A DNA stretch of 64,000 nt from Rhodanobacteraceae bacterium. GTDB lineage: Bacteria; Pseudomonadota; Gammaproteobacteria; Xanthomonadales; Rhodanobacteraceae. The notes beneath the pieces are model-generated. The model was given only the letters and a program-made list of their open reading frames with translations. It had not been told where the DNA came from and did not search any database. Shown here one piece after another: positions 39,729 to 49,804 of this stretch (positions are counted from its first letter, which is position 1; each line of letters opens with the position of its first letter). The DNA is taken from contig JALUXG010000039.1 of assembly GCA_027019085.1 (NCBI GenBank), positions 62,001 to 126,000 on the forward strand, written 5' to 3'. A program made the translations under genes and the position numbers.

Positions 39729-40184
39729 TCAGGCCACGGCGTGGGAATGCGGGACCGTGCGCGACAGTGCGTCGTCGGCATCGGTGTGGAGGCGTTCCTT
39801 GAGCTGGCGAACGACACGCATGATCCGCCGGTGCAGGTCGTCAGCGCCGGGCGCCTGCATGACCCGTGTCTCGTGGTAGGCCACGGCGAGCCACAGGCCG
39901 ATGCCACGCATGCGTACCTGCGGATTGTCCGACCGGGCGCGTGCCAGGCCGATATCGGTGCCGGTGCCCCATTCGGCGGTTTCGTCCTCGGGCGGGGTGC
40001 CGTACATCCAGGGTGGATCGCAGCGGGCGGCAAGTTCCAGTTCGCGGGTGGTGATGCTGGCCACCTTGCGTTCCAGCGGGGTCGGCAGCGTATAGATGGC
40101 CTGTTCGATCTCGCGCAGTTGCCGGCCCAGTTTGAGGATCCGGGTCATCGCCAGAATGCGATGCACGACATGCAATGGTTTCAC
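39729..40184 (-). CDS. Conserved hypothetical protein
   Basis: This 151-residue mostly helical cytoplasmic protein contains MTRILKLGRQLREIEQAIYTL, an acidic loop (GTPPEDETAEWGTGTD) and C-terminal basic helices (RRIMRVVRQLKERLHTD). It is not recognised. I chose the GTG at 40184 because GGAGGG sits about 9 bases upstream. It lies downstream of psd on the same strand, 139 bases away. Confidence 0.65.
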   Translation of the reverse strand: MKPLHVVHRILAMTRILKLGRQLREIEQAIYTLPTPLERKVASITTRELELAARCDPPWMYGTPPEDETAEWGTGTDIGLARARSDNPQVRMRGIGLWLAVAYHETRVMQAPGADDLHRRIMRVVRQLKERLHTDADDALSRTVPHSHAVA

Positions 40185-40323
40185 TGTGGCTTCCCTCCGG
40201 TGGAACGCCCCCCAACGCCCCGTGGTCTGGACGATGAGCATAATCGATGGCCGCCGTTGAATACTATCCCGCAGCGTCACAAAGTGACATGCGGCGTCAC
40301 ATTCACCGGTTTCGTGAACGACG

Positions 40324-41178
40324 TCACGGATTGGCGCGATACTGCTGGCCCAGTCGCTGCCCCATCTGCACCGGCATGTGCGCGGTCAGGCCCGGCTCCA
40401 GTTCCATGCGGCCGTCCGGGACCAGGACGATCACGGTCGAGCCCATGTTGAAACGGCCCAATTCCTCGCCGCGGCGCAGATGGATGTCGCGCGTACGCGC
40501 ATCACGATCTACGATGCCCTTTGCATAGGGCGGAATCACCAGGCCATCCCACACGGTGGAAATGCTCGATACCAGCATGGCGCCGACCAGGATCACCGCA
40601 AACGGGCCGTGCTCGCCCTGGAAATGGCACACCAGTCGCTCGTTGCGCGCGAACAGGCGCGGGATGCCATCCACCGCGAATGGCGCCACGCTGAACAGGC
40701 GCCCGGGTACGTGGCGGGTGGACAGCAGGTCGCCGTCAAGCGGCATGTGCACGCGGTGATAGTCGCGTGGCGACAGGTAGATCGTGATGAACCGCCCGTG
40801 GCGATAGGGCACCGCCGCGTCGTCGCCGGCCAGCAGCTCGGCCACCGTGTACCTGCGGCCCTTGGCCTGGAAGATCGCCCCGTCTTCGATGATGCCGGCC
40901 TGGCTGATGCGACCGTCGGCCGGCGACACCAGGCTCAGCGGATCCGGATCGAGCGGTCGCGCACCGGCTTTCAGCGCACGCGTGAAAAAGGCATTGAAGT
41001 GGGCAAAGGACAGGGGGTTGGCATCGGCCGCCTGCGACATGTCCACGTCGTAGCCGGCGACGATCCGGCGGATCAGGAAATTCTTCCACGGCCTCCAGGT
41101 CCAGCGCGTGGCGCGGTACACCACGCGCGAGAGCAGTCGGTGGGGCAGCAGGTATTGCAGCGCGATCTTCGGCCTCAT
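40324..41178 (-). CDS. psd: Phosphatidylserine decarboxylase
   Basis: This 284-residue proenzyme makes phosphatidylethanolamine. Catalytic His and Asp regions are visible in SPADGRISQAG and LSPRDYHRVHMP, and the self-cleavage motif is MGST in FNMGSTVIVL, which creates the pyruvoyl group on Ser (E. coli has LGST). I chose the ATG at 41178 (MRPKIALQYLL). It is divergent from prmB with 76 bases between the starts. Confidence 0.95.
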   Translation of the reverse strand: MRPKIALQYLLPHRLLSRVVYRATRWTWRPWKNFLIRRIVAGYDVDMSQAADANPLSFAHFNAFFTRALKAGARPLDPDPLSLVSPADGRISQAGIIEDGAIFQAKGRRYTVAELLAGDDAAVPYRHGRFITIYLSPRDYHRVHMPLDGDLLSTRHVPGRLFSVAPFAVDGIPRLFARNERLVCHFQGEHGPFAVILVGAMLVSSISTVWDGLVIPPYAKGIVDRDARTRDIHLRRGEELGRFNMGSTVIVLVPDGRMELEPGLTAHMPVQMGQRLGQQYRANP

Positions 41179-41254
41179 GCGGCGAGTATAAGCGTCGGGC
41201 GCAGCGCGGGCATGCTTCGTATACTGGTACGCCTTTCGAGCCGGAACCTGAAGC

Positions 41255-42184
41255 GTGAGCGCCGAACTTGCCACCCTGATCGACTTCATCCGCTACGGCG
41301 CCAGCCGTTTTTCCGCTGCCGGTCTGACCTTCGGCCACGGCCAGGACAGTGCCCTGGACGAGGCAACCCAACTGGTGCTGGCGGCGGTGCACCTGCCACC
41401 GGACCTGCCGCCTGCGTACGGCCAGGCGCGACTGACCGCTACCGAACGCAAGCATGTGCTCGCCCTCATCGAGCGCCGGGTCGAGACCCGCGAACCGGTG
41501 GCCTACCTGGTGGGCGAGGCGTGGTTCGCCGGTCTCAGGTTCAGGTCCGATCATCGTGCACTGGTGCCGCGTTCGCCGCTGGCCGAATTGATCGTGCAGG
41601 GATTCAGTCCCTGGCTGGACGGGCGGTCGGAGCTGCGGGCCCTGGACCTGTGCACCGGTTCGGGCTGCATCGGCATCGCGATGGCCGTGCATCACCCGCA
41701 ATGGCAGGTGGATCTTTCCGACATCAGCGAGGATGCCCTGTCGCTGGCGCGCGAGAACATGGCTTTCCAGCACCTCGAGGAGGGCCGTGTGCGTGCCGTG
41801 CACTCGGACCTGTTCGATGGCCTCAAGGCCGAGCGCTATGACCTGATCGTGTCCAATCCCCCGTACGTTTCGCGCGAGGAATACCAGTCCCTGCCGGACG
41901 AATACGGGCACGAACCGTCCCTGGGCCTGGTGTCGGGCGAGGACGGGCTGGATTTCTGCCTGCGTCTGCTCGACGAGGCCTCGGAGCACCTGGCCGAGGA
42001 CGGCCTGTTGTTCGTCGAGGTCGGCAACAGCGAGCATGCCCTGGTGGCCTGTCTGCCCCATGTGCCGTTCGTGTGGGTCGAATTCCAGCAGGGTCCGATG
42101 GGGGTCTTCGTCCTGCAGCGTGACGACCTGATCGAGCATGCCGATGACATTCGTGCGGCCCGCCTACAGCACCTGCAGTCATAA
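41255..42184 (+). CDS. prmB: 50S ribosomal protein L3 glutamine methyltransferase
   Basis: This 309-residue SAM-dependent methyltransferase modifies Gln of ribosomal protein L3. An N-terminal helical domain (1-90) precedes the Rossmann fold with [16 protein letters not shown] (motif I) and the catalytic NPPY in [15 protein letters not shown] near residue 205. The GTG start has GGAA 9 bases upstream. It lies upstream of aroC, as in many gammaproteobacteria. Confidence 0.95.
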   Translation: MSAELATLIDFIRYGASRFSAAGLTFGHGQDSALDEATQLVLAAVHLPPDLPPAYGQARLTATERKHVLALIERRVETREPVAYLVGEAWFAGLRFRSDHRALVPRSPLAELIVQGFSPWLDGRSELRALDLCTGSGCIGIAMAVHHPQWQVDLSDISEDALSLARENMAFQHLEEGRVRAVHSDLFDGLKAERYDLIVSNPPYVSREEYQSLPDEYGHEPSLGLVSGEDGLDFCLRLLDEASEHLAEDGLLFVEVGNSEHALVACLPHVPFVWVEFQQGPMGVFVLQRDDLIEHADDIRAARLQHLQS

Positions 42185-42293
42185 GCGGGGCTTGCAAGCA
42201 TGCGCGGAACCGCCGACGCTTGGGGCCCGCGCTCGGCAGGCCGTTGCGCGTAACAACCCACAGCGCCCCGGCGCTCGCCACATCGGGACACCC

Positions 42294-43382
42294 ATGTCCA
42301 GCAACACCTTCGGCAAAGTCTTCAGCGTGACCACCTTCGGCGAAAGCCACGGGCCGGCCATCGGTTGCGTGGTCGACGGCTGTCCGCCAGGTCTTGCCAT
42401 CGATCCGTCCGAGTTTGCACACGATCTTTCGCGACGCGCCACCGGACGTTCGCGCTTTACCTCGCAACGCCGTGAAGCGGACGAAGTCGAGATCCTGTCC
42501 GGGGTCTACGAGGGCAGGACCACGGGGACGCCGATTGCCCTGCTTGTCCGCAATACCGATGCACGCTCGAAGGATTACAGCGAGATCGCACGTACCTTCC
42601 GGCCCGGACATGCCGACTACACCTATTGGCACAAATACGGTGTGCGCGACCCGCGCGGCGGCGGTCGCAGTTCCGCGCGCGAGACCACCATGCGTGTGGC
42701 TGCCGCAGTAATCGCCAAGAAGTGGCTGGCCGAACGTCATGGCGTGCGCGTGCGCGGGCATGTGTCGGCGATTGGCAGCCTGGTACCGCAAGCCTTCGAC
42801 TGGGACGCGGTCGAGGCCAATCCGTTCTTCTGGCCCGATGCCGGCATGGTGCCGGAACTGGAACGCTACATCACGGCCCTGCGCAAGGATGGCGATTCGG
42901 TCGGTGCACGGGTCGACGTGATTGCCGAGGGCGTGCCGCCGGGCTGGGGCGAGCCGGTGTACGGCAAGCTCGACGCCGACCTGGCTGCGGCCTTGATGAG
43001 CATCAATGCCGTCAAGGGCGTGGAAATCGGGGACGGTTTTGCCGCTGTCGCGCGACGGGGCAGCCAGCACCGTGACGAGATCACCGCGCAAGGCTTTGCC
43101 TCCAACCACGCCGGAGGGATACTCGGTGGCATTTCCAGCGGGCAGGCGGTGCGCGCATCGATCGCGCTGAAGCCGACCTCCAGCATTCTCATCCCGGGCC
43201 GCAGCCTGGACCTGGATGGCCAGCCGACCGAAGTGGTGACCAAGGGTCGCCACGATCCGTGCGTCGGCATCCGCGCCACGCCCATTGCCGAGGCGATGGT
43301 GGCGCTGGTGCTGATGGACCACGCACTGCGCCATCGTGCGCAATGCGGCGATGTCGCGGCGGTGAAACCGCGTGTGGAATGA
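42294..43382 (+). CDS. aroC: Chorismate synthase
   Basis: This 362-residue FMN-dependent enzyme makes chorismate, the last step of the shikimate pathway. Three signatures are visible: [14 protein letters not shown] near the N-terminus, [12 protein letters not shown] (about 125-136) and [13 protein letters not shown]-like RATPIAEAM near the end. I chose the ATG at 42294 ([10 protein letters not shown]). It supplies the trp genes found further along. Confidence 0.97.
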   Translation: MSSNTFGKVFSVTTFGESHGPAIGCVVDGCPPGLAIDPSEFAHDLSRRATGRSRFTSQRREADEVEILSGVYEGRTTGTPIALLVRNTDARSKDYSEIARTFRPGHADYTYWHKYGVRDPRGGGRSSARETTMRVAAAVIAKKWLAERHGVRVRGHVSAIGSLVPQAFDWDAVEANPFFWPDAGMVPELERYITALRKDGDSVGARVDVIAEGVPPGWGEPVYGKLDADLAAALMSINAVKGVEIGDGFAAVARRGSQHRDEITAQGFASNHAGGILGGISSGQAVRASIALKPTSSILIPGRSLDLDGQPTEVVTKGRHDPCVGIRATPIAEAMVALVLMDHALRHRAQCGDVAAVKPRVE

Positions 43383-43433
43383 GCCGGCCTACCTGTCACC
43401 AATCCTGAAGCATTGCCCGGAGAATCGAGCACC

Positions 43434-44462
43434 ATGAGTCGCAAGAGTACCTACAACGTTGCCATGGCGGGAGCCACCGGCGCGGTCGGTGAAACCCTGC
43501 TGTCGATACTCGCCGAGCGCGAATTCCCGGTCGGCGAGCTGGTCCCGCTGGGCAGCGAACGTTCGGCCGGCAGCAGGATCGATTTCGCCGGCAAGCAGGT
43601 GATGGTGCGCAATCTGGCCGAATATGATTTCGCCGGCATCGACATCGCATTCTTCTCGGCTGGCGGCGCGGTCAGCCGCGAACACGCGCCGCGTGCCGCA
43701 GCTGCGGGCGCGGTGGTGATCGACAACACTTCCGAGTACCGCAACGATCCCGACATACCGCTGGTGGTCAGCGAGGTCAATCCGCATGCCATTGCCGAAT
43801 ACGAACGGCGTCGCATCATCGCCAACCCGAACTGTTCGACCATGCAGATGCTGGTGGCATTGGCGCCGATCCATCGCGCGGTCGGCATCGAGCGCATCAA
43901 CGTGGCGACCTACCAGTCGGTATCCGGGGCAGGTCGTTCCGGGATGGAGGAGTTGGGCAGGCAGACGGCAGCCCTGCTCAATTTCCAGGAGGCAAAGCCG
44001 GACAAGTTCACCAGGCAGATCGCGTTCAACGTGATCCCGCACATCGACGTCTTCATGGACAACGGATACACCCGCGAGGAAATGAAGATGGTCTGGGAAA
44101 CCCGCAAGATCCTGGAGGACGCCTCGATCCAGGTGAACCCGACCGCCGTGCGCGTGCCGGTGTTCTACGGGCATGCCGAGGCGGTGCATATTGAAACCCG
44201 CGACCGGATCACACGCGACCAGGCACTGGATCTGTTGCGTGATGCCCCGGGCATGGTACTGATGGACGAACGGCGTGACGGTGGCTACCCGACCCCGGTC
44301 GGCGATGCCGCCGGCAAGGATCCGGTTTTCGTGGGGCGCATTCGCGAGGACATTTCCCACCCCAACGGGCTGGACCTTTGGGTGGTCGCAGACAATATTC
44401 GCAAGGGCGCGGCGCTCAACGCCGTACAGATAGCGGAAATTCTTGTCGAGGAGTACCTGTGA
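43434..44462 (+). CDS. asd: Aspartate-semialdehyde dehydrogenase
   Basis: This 342-residue enzyme uses NADPH to reduce aspartyl phosphate on the path to lysine, threonine, methionine and diaminopimelate. The NADP-binding GATGAVGETLLSIL is at residues 10-23. The catalytic Cys is in NPNCSTMQM near residue 133, and the acid/base His lies in a later segment. It shares its last base with the start of the next gene. Confidence 0.97.
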   Translation: MSRKSTYNVAMAGATGAVGETLLSILAEREFPVGELVPLGSERSAGSRIDFAGKQVMVRNLAEYDFAGIDIAFFSAGGAVSREHAPRAAAAGAVVIDNTSEYRNDPDIPLVVSEVNPHAIAEYERRRIIANPNCSTMQMLVALAPIHRAVGIERINVATYQSVSGAGRSGMEELGRQTAALLNFQEAKPDKFTRQIAFNVIPHIDVFMDNGYTREEMKMVWETRKILEDASIQVNPTAVRVPVFYGHAEAVHIETRDRITRDQALDLLRDAPGMVLMDERRDGGYPTPVGDAAGKDPVFVGRIREDISHPNGLDLWVVADNIRKGAALNAVQIAEILVEEYL

Positions 44463-44782
44463 TGAATACAGCCAGAGCCTGGATGGGGCTTGTGCCGGCA
44501 CTGCTGATGGCCGTTGCGGTTCAGGCGCAGACGCCGGCCGGCAGTACCGCGGACATGCGCCAGCAGGTGCAGCAGGCGCGCAAGGCGCTGGGCAGCCAGG
44601 AATCGAGGGTCAAGGCCCTGAAGGCCCAGATCCACGAGCTCAAGGCCCGCAACGCCAGTGAACAGGCACAAGTGAGTTTGCGCGACCGCGAAATCGCACG
44701 GCTGAAGGCGGAGCTGGCACGCAGGCAGCACGCCTCCGGTCATGCACCGGCGGGCGCAGCCAGCGCACCGCATGAACACTGA
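44462..44782 (+). CDS. Small exported coiled-coil protein
   Basis: This 106-residue protein has a Sec signal peptide (1-22, ending VQAQ). Its mature part is a single amphipathic helix predicted to form a coiled coil (MRQQVQQARKALGSQESR, KAQIHELKARN and REIARLKAELARR). A Gly/Ala/His-rich tail follows. It begins at the asd stop, where the TGA and ATG share one base, and precedes fimV. A structural periplasmic role is possible; no family is recognised. Confidence 0.72.
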   Translation: MNTARAWMGLVPALLMAVAVQAQTPAGSTADMRQQVQQARKALGSQESRVKALKAQIHELKARNASEQAQVSLRDREIARLKAELARRQHASGHAPAGAASAPHEH

Positions 44783-44926
44783 CATTGCACCGATGCGTGT
44801 CGCGGGTCCGTGATGCGGTCCTCTGGGTGGAGAAAATCCCATTTGTGAACTAAAGTTACGGAATTGTTGTAAAGTCGCGTCGAGATTGTTTGCGCGTCTG
44901 GTGACGCCGTACACGGGGAGCCCTCG

Positions 44927-47401
44927 ATGAACCGGTCTTTGAAGCTGTCCATTCTGGCGGCACTGGCTTTGAGCAGCATTCAGGCCATGGCGCTTGGCCT
45001 GGGCCAGATTCGCGTCAAGTCAGCCTTGAACAAGCCCTTGGTTGCGGAAATTCCGTTGCAGCTCGATTACCCGGGCGAAGCCAACCAGCTTGCAGTGACG
45101 CTGGCGTCCACCCAGGAGTTCGCCCGCGCCGGCCTTGATCGCGCGAGCCTGACCGTGCCCCTTGAATTCAAGGTGACGACCAATGCTGCCGGGCAGAAGG
45201 TCATACGCATCACCAGCAAGGAGCCGGTGCGCGAATCCTTCCTCGATTTCCTGGTCAAGGTCGAATGGCCGCAGGGCCAGTTGCTGCGCGAATACACGGT
45301 GTTGCTGGATCCACCCGGCATGGTCGCTACCTCACGGCTGCAGGGTGCGGTCGCGCCCGCCAAGGCTCCTGCACCTGCCCCTGCACCGGCAAGGCCGGTG
45401 ATGACGCCCAAACCCGCCCCGGCCGCCAAAGCGACTCCGGCGCCAGCCCCTGCAGCGCCAGCCGCCGCGGCACCGGCACGCAAGGCACCGAAGCCGGTCG
45501 CGACCACCCGGGCGCCGGCCCCGGCACCATCGGTAGCCGCGACGCCGTCAGCGGCTGTCGGCAGCGGTCAGTACGGGCCGGTTGCGCGTGGTCAGTCGTT
45601 GTGGGGGATTGCCCGCAAGGTGCGCAGTGCCGACGTCAGCGTCAACCAGATGATGGTGGCCCTGAAGGCCGCCAACCCGGACGCCTTCTACAAGGACAAC
45701 ATCAATGCCTTGCGCAGTGGTGCCGTGTTGCGCATACCGACCCGCGACCAGCTGCAGGCCACCAGCAAGGCGGCGGCCACGGCCCAGGTGCTGCGTCAGG
45801 ACCGCGACTGGCAGGCCGTGGCGCCGCGTCGTCCGGCCATGGTGGGGCGTGCCGGAGCAGGCACAACAAACAAGGGCGCAGCGAGGCGGACGGCTGCCGC
45901 AACTGCAACCGGCTCAGGTTCCAATGCCGCATCCGGGGACCATCTGCGCCTGGTGCCACCCAGCCACGGGGGCGAAAGCACCGGTGCGCGGGCAGGCGTG
46001 GCCAATGGCAGCAGCAAGGTCATGGTGCGCAAGCTGAGCGACGAACTGGCACGCACCAGGGAGTCCCTTTCGAGTACACAGCAGCAGACGGCGGATCTTG
46101 AAGCCAGGTTGAAGAGTCTGCGTGACATCCAGGACAAGAACGATCGCCTGTTGAGCCTGAAGAACGCCGAGATCGCCGAGCTGCAGCGCAAGCTGGCCCA
46201 GGCCAATCGCCCTGCGGCGGCAGCTTCCACCGCCATGCCAGCCACCCATGGCAGCATGGCCAGGACGGCTTCCACGGTACCGGCTGCGTCCGCGGCAAGC
46301 GTAACGGCTGCAGCGGTGGCGGCTACGGTCGCGAAGCCGGCTGCGGGCTCGAGCGCGGCTGCCATCCAGCAGCCGGTCAAGCCAGTCAAGTCGGCCAAGC
46401 CAACTGCGGCGACGCAGGTTGCACGCCAGGCCGGGCAGCAGCCCTGGTACACCACGCTGTGGGCCAAGGCGGGCGCTCTCGTGGTACTGCTTCTTGCACT
46501 CCTGGGCCTGCTGCTGCGCGGGCGTGGTGGCAAGAAGTCTCCCACCGGTGCATCCGGTTCGTCATTGGCCGACCAGTTCGGCGACTCCCCGTTTGGCGAC
46601 CTGCCGGGGCAGACGCAGGACGACGAGGAGCAGGATGCCCTGTTGCACCATCTGGCCGAGCATCCGGACGACATCGAATCGCATCTGGAACTGGTCAGCC
46701 TGTACTATGCCCGGCGCGACGTAGAGCGATTCGAGGCGGCGGCCGAGGCCATGCATGCCCATGTCGACGACGAGAGCCTGCCGGAATGGCAGGACGTGTT
46801 GACCATGGGCGAGGAACTGAGCCCGGACTACCCGCTGTTTGCCGGCGTCGCGCATGCCTACGATCCGCAGATCCCCGATGAGGAATCTGCATCGCCGCAT
46901 GCCGAGTCCGGACCCGAAGTGGAGGAGGACGCATCGAAGGCGAGTACCAGCGAAGCTGCCTTCGAGCTGCCGCAGTCCCAGGGTGCCTATGACGCACCCA
47001 GCGAGGAAGACTACGACGCACTGCCTCCGTTGCCGGATGAAGAGGACTCGGTGGTGCCTGCGGAGGATCTGGCGGCGCTGGAGGAGTTCGGTCACGGCGA
47101 GGACGATGAGGACCTGGTCGCAGTGCCTCCCGATGTGCCGAAGCAGGATCAGGACGATGCAGGTTCAGTTCACGGCATGGATGACGATCTGGATCTGGCG
47201 GCGGACGATGGTGAGGATGCCGCCCCCGAAACTCCGCGCGGCCTGGGTGTTGATGCAGTCGATACCAAGATTGATCTTGCCCGGGCTTACATCGACATGG
47301 GCGACCCCGAAGGGGCGCGCGCCATGCTCGAGGAGGCCCTGGCTGAAGGCAGCGATGCACAGCGCGAAGTGGCGCAGAAACTGCTCGACGAACTCGACTG
47401 A
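44927..47401 (+). CDS. fimV: FimV/HubP-like pilus assembly and polar landmark protein
   Basis: This 824-residue protein organises the cell pole and type IV pilus machinery. A signal peptide (1-22) and the N-terminal FimV domain (LGQIRVKSALNKPLVAEIPL) are followed by an Ala/Pro linker (about 145-200), a LysM-type peptidoglycan-binding module (205-265), a coiled coil (370-430), one transmembrane segment (about 512-534) and a long acidic cytoplasmic region. The C-terminal conserved motif (about 775-824) ends with DTKIDLARAYIDMGDPEGAR. The order matches P. aeruginosa FimV. Confidence 0.92.
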   Translation: MNRSLKLSILAALALSSIQAMALGLGQIRVKSALNKPLVAEIPLQLDYPGEANQLAVTLASTQEFARAGLDRASLTVPLEFKVTTNAAGQKVIRITSKEPVRESFLDFLVKVEWPQGQLLREYTVLLDPPGMVATSRLQGAVAPAKAPAPAPAPARPVMTPKPAPAAKATPAPAPAAPAAAAPARKAPKPVATTRAPAPAPSVAATPSAAVGSGQYGPVARGQSLWGIARKVRSADVSVNQMMVALKAANPDAFYKDNINALRSGAVLRIPTRDQLQATSKAAATAQVLRQDRDWQAVAPRRPAMVGRAGAGTTNKGAARRTAAATATGSGSNAASGDHLRLVPPSHGGESTGARAGVANGSSKVMVRKLSDELARTRESLSSTQQQTADLEARLKSLRDIQDKNDRLLSLKNAEIAELQRKLAQANRPAAAASTAMPATHGSMARTASTVPAASAASVTAAAVAATVAKPAAGSSAAAIQQPVKPVKSAKPTAATQVARQAGQQPWYTTLWAKAGALVVLLLALLGLLLRGRGGKKSPTGASGSSLADQFGDSPFGDLPGQTQDDEEQDALLHHLAEHPDDIESHLELVSLYYARRDVERFEAAAEAMHAHVDDESLPEWQDVLTMGEELSPDYPLFAGVAHAYDPQIPDEESASPHAESGPEVEEDASKASTSEAAFELPQSQGAYDAPSEEDYDALPPLPDEEDSVVPAEDLAALEEFGHGEDDEDLVAVPPDVPKQDQDDAGSVHGMDDDLDLAADDGEDAAPETPRGLGVDAVDTKIDLARAYIDMGDPEGARAMLEEALAEGSDAQREVAQKLLDELD

Positions 47402-47492
47402 TACCAGCTCAGGCCAGCTTTCGACGCCGGTCCGGACATCTCCGGTCGGGCGTCGTTGTATCCTCGCCCGCTGATTCTTCCGGCATCCTGTC

Positions 47493-48260
47493 ATGCGCAT
47501 CGCCCTGGGCATCGAATACGACGGCACCGATTTCATGGGCTGGCAGCGGCTCAGCCACGGACCGAGCGTGCAGGCCTCGGTGGAACGGGCGCTCTCGACG
47601 GTGGCCGACACACCCATCCGGGTCACCTGCGCAGGGCGCACCGATGCCGGTGTGCATGCGCGTTGCCAGGTGGTGCATTTCGATACCGGGGTCGAACGCC
47701 CGCTGCGTGGCTGGATACTGGGCACCTGTGCCAATTTGCCGGACAGCATCGCCGTGCTGTGGGCGCAGCCGGTGGCGGATGACTTCCATGCCCGGCACAG
47801 TGCGCGCGGACGACGTTACCGGTACAGCATCCTCAATCGTGCGGTCCGTCCCGCACTGGACGCGCGCTATGTGACCTGGGAGCGCCAGCCGCTGGATGTC
47901 CAAGACATGCATGCGGCATCACAGGTGCTGGTCGGCGAGCATGACTTCAGTGCCTTTCGTGCCATCGCCTGCCAGGCCCGGCATGCGCGCCGCGAAGTGC
48001 GGCGGATCAGCGTCACCCGGGACGCAGAACGGGTGCAGGTGGATATCGAGGCCAATGCCTTCCTGCACCACATGGTGCGCAATATCGTCGGCTCGCTGCT
48101 GCTGGTCGGGCGCGGCGAACAGACCCGGGACTGGATTGCGGAGTTGCTTGCAGGGCGCGATCGCGACCAGGCAGGGCCGACGGCGCCGGCATCAGGCCTG
48201 AGTTTTCTCGGACCGCGCTATGCTGCGGACTGGGGCTTGCCCGATCAGGTGAGCCTGTGA
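47493..48260 (+). CDS. truA: tRNA pseudouridine(38-40) synthase
   Basis: This 255-residue enzyme modifies U38-U40 in the tRNA anticodon arm. The catalytic Asp is in [16 protein letters not shown] (near residue 53). [18 protein letters not shown] and [11 protein letters not shown] are also family marks. It follows fimV, as in other pseudomonads and xanthomonads. Confidence 0.96.
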   Translation: MRIALGIEYDGTDFMGWQRLSHGPSVQASVERALSTVADTPIRVTCAGRTDAGVHARCQVVHFDTGVERPLRGWILGTCANLPDSIAVLWAQPVADDFHARHSARGRRYRYSILNRAVRPALDARYVTWERQPLDVQDMHAASQVLVGEHDFSAFRAIACQARHARREVRRISVTRDAERVQVDIEANAFLHHMVRNIVGSLLLVGRGEQTRDWIAELLAGRDRDQAGPTAPASGLSFLGPRYAADWGLPDQVSL

Positions 48261-48288
48261 AACGTCATGGCACCGGAGAACGATCCCC

Positions 48289-48924
48289 ATGCATCGCACA
48301 CGCGTGAAATTTTGCGGCATGACCCGGGTGGAAGATGCCATGCGGGCCGCGGCACTGGGTGTGGATGCCATCGGCATGGTGTTCACCGCCCGCAGTCGGC
48401 GATGCCTGGCCATCGAGCGTGCGCGGGCCATCCGCGAGGCCCTTCCGCCATTTGTCGATACCGTGGCCCTGTTCATGGATGACGATGCCGGATGGATTGG
48501 CGCCGTGATCGAGGCGGTACGGCCGCACTTGCTGCAATTCCACGGTAGTGAATCACCGCAGGCATGCGCGATGCATGGCATCCCGTACCTGAAGGCTTTC
48601 GCGATGGGTGAAGGCAGGCATGGACTCGAACGTGTCGATGACTATGCGCAGGCTGCTGCCTGGCTGCTTGACGGACACGCCGTGGGCGAAGCGGGTGGCA
48701 TCGGACAGGTCTTCGACTGGAGCCTGGTGCCGGTGGCCACAAAACGGCCCTGGGTGCTTGCCGGTGGCCTGCATGCGGACAACGTCGGTCAGGCCATTGC
48801 GCAGGCGCGCCCATGGGCCGTGGATGTGGCCAGCGGCATCGAGTCGTCCCCCGGCGTCAAGGATCCTCGTGCGATGCGCGCCTTTATCGACGCGGTGCGT
48901 GCGGCGGATGCACAGTTTGCTTGA
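48289..48924 (+). CDS. trpF: Phosphoribosylanthranilate isomerase
   Basis: This 211-residue TIM-barrel enzyme performs the third step of tryptophan synthesis. The catalytic Cys is in VKFCGMTRVEDA (position 7) with the general-acid Asp near FMDDDAG. LQFHGSESPQACA and VAVKRPWVLAGGLHADN-like WVLAGGLHADNV mark phosphate binding. It is separated from trpB by three other genes. Confidence 0.96.
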   Translation: MHRTRVKFCGMTRVEDAMRAAALGVDAIGMVFTARSRRCLAIERARAIREALPPFVDTVALFMDDDAGWIGAVIEAVRPHLLQFHGSESPQACAMHGIPYLKAFAMGEGRHGLERVDDYAQAAAWLLDGHAVGEAGGIGQVFDWSLVPVATKRPWVLAGGLHADNVGQAIAQARPWAVDVASGIESSPGVKDPRAMRAFIDAVRAADAQFA

Positions 48925-48999
48925 GAGTCGGTGCCGAACGCCTGCGCAGATGCATTGCACGGCAGGCATGGTGTCCACCAGCAGCGGAGAGTCAATGGC

Positions 49000-49695
49000 A
49001 TGAAGACCCTGGGCCTGCTTGGCGGCATGAGCTGGGTGTCCACGCTCGGCTACTACAGCGCGATCAACCAGGGCGTCAGCGAGGCCCTTGGCGGACTTCA
49101 CTCGGCGCGCCTGGTGCTTTACAGCGTGGATTTCCATGACATCGAGCACCTGCAGCGTACCGGTGACTGGGATGGCTCGGGCGAACAGCTCGCGCAGGCT
49201 GCGCGCTCACTGGAACGGGCGGGGGCCGAGGGACTGGTCCTTTGCACCAACACCATGCACCGGGTCGCCGATGCCATCGAGCGTGCCGTGGACATGCCCT
49301 TGCTGCACATCGCCGATGCAGCCGGCCGGCGGTTGCAGGCAGCTGGCATCGGACGCGTCGGCTTGCTCGGCACCCGCTACACCATGGAACAGGATTTCTA
49401 TGCCGCGCGACTCGCCGACCGGTTCGGCATCGAGGTGCTGGTGCCTCCCGGGAACGAGCGCGAGCAGCTGGATCGCATCATCTTCGCCGAGCTGTGCCGG
49501 GGACAAGTGCTTGCGGACTCGCGGGCATGCTGCCTGGGTATCATGGATGCGCTGGGGCGGCGTGGCGCCCAGGCGATGCTGCTGGCCTGTACCGAGATCG
49601 GCCTGCTGGTCGAGCCGTCCCATACCTCGCTGCCCCTGTACGATACGGCCCGCATTCATGCGGCGCGCGCCGTGGAGTGGGCGTTGCAGGGCTGA
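49000..49695 (+). CDS. Aspartate/glutamate racemase family protein
   Basis: This 231-residue protein of the cofactor-independent Asp/Glu racemase family has both catalytic cysteines in context: VLCTNTMHR near residue 84 and LLACTEIGLL near residue 196. The start MKTLGLLGGMSWVST is typical of the YgeA-like branch. Substrate is unknown; it could act on D-aspartate or D-glutamate or other amino acids. CGGAGAG lies about 9 bases before the ATG. Confidence 0.9.
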   Translation: MKTLGLLGGMSWVSTLGYYSAINQGVSEALGGLHSARLVLYSVDFHDIEHLQRTGDWDGSGEQLAQAARSLERAGAEGLVLCTNTMHRVADAIERAVDMPLLHIADAAGRRLQAAGIGRVGLLGTRYTMEQDFYAARLADRFGIEVLVPPGNEREQLDRIIFAELCRGQVLADSRACCLGIMDALGRRGAQAMLLACTEIGLLVEPSHTSLPLYDTARIHAARAVEWALQG

Positions 49696-49804
49696 TCGGC
49701 GTTTGAGCGAAGCTGTGCCCGGTAGTGCTCCATGAGCGCCGGGTCCGGTGCCTTCTGCGTCCAACGCAAGGGTGCAATGCGTGTTCGCGGGCCTGGCTGC
49801 ACGC

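Noticed and set aside
45360-45560. Repeated Ala/Pro codons that look like a tandem repeat.
   Set aside because: It is the low-complexity linker of FimV, not a CRISPR or DNA repeat. No CRISPR array was seen in the window.
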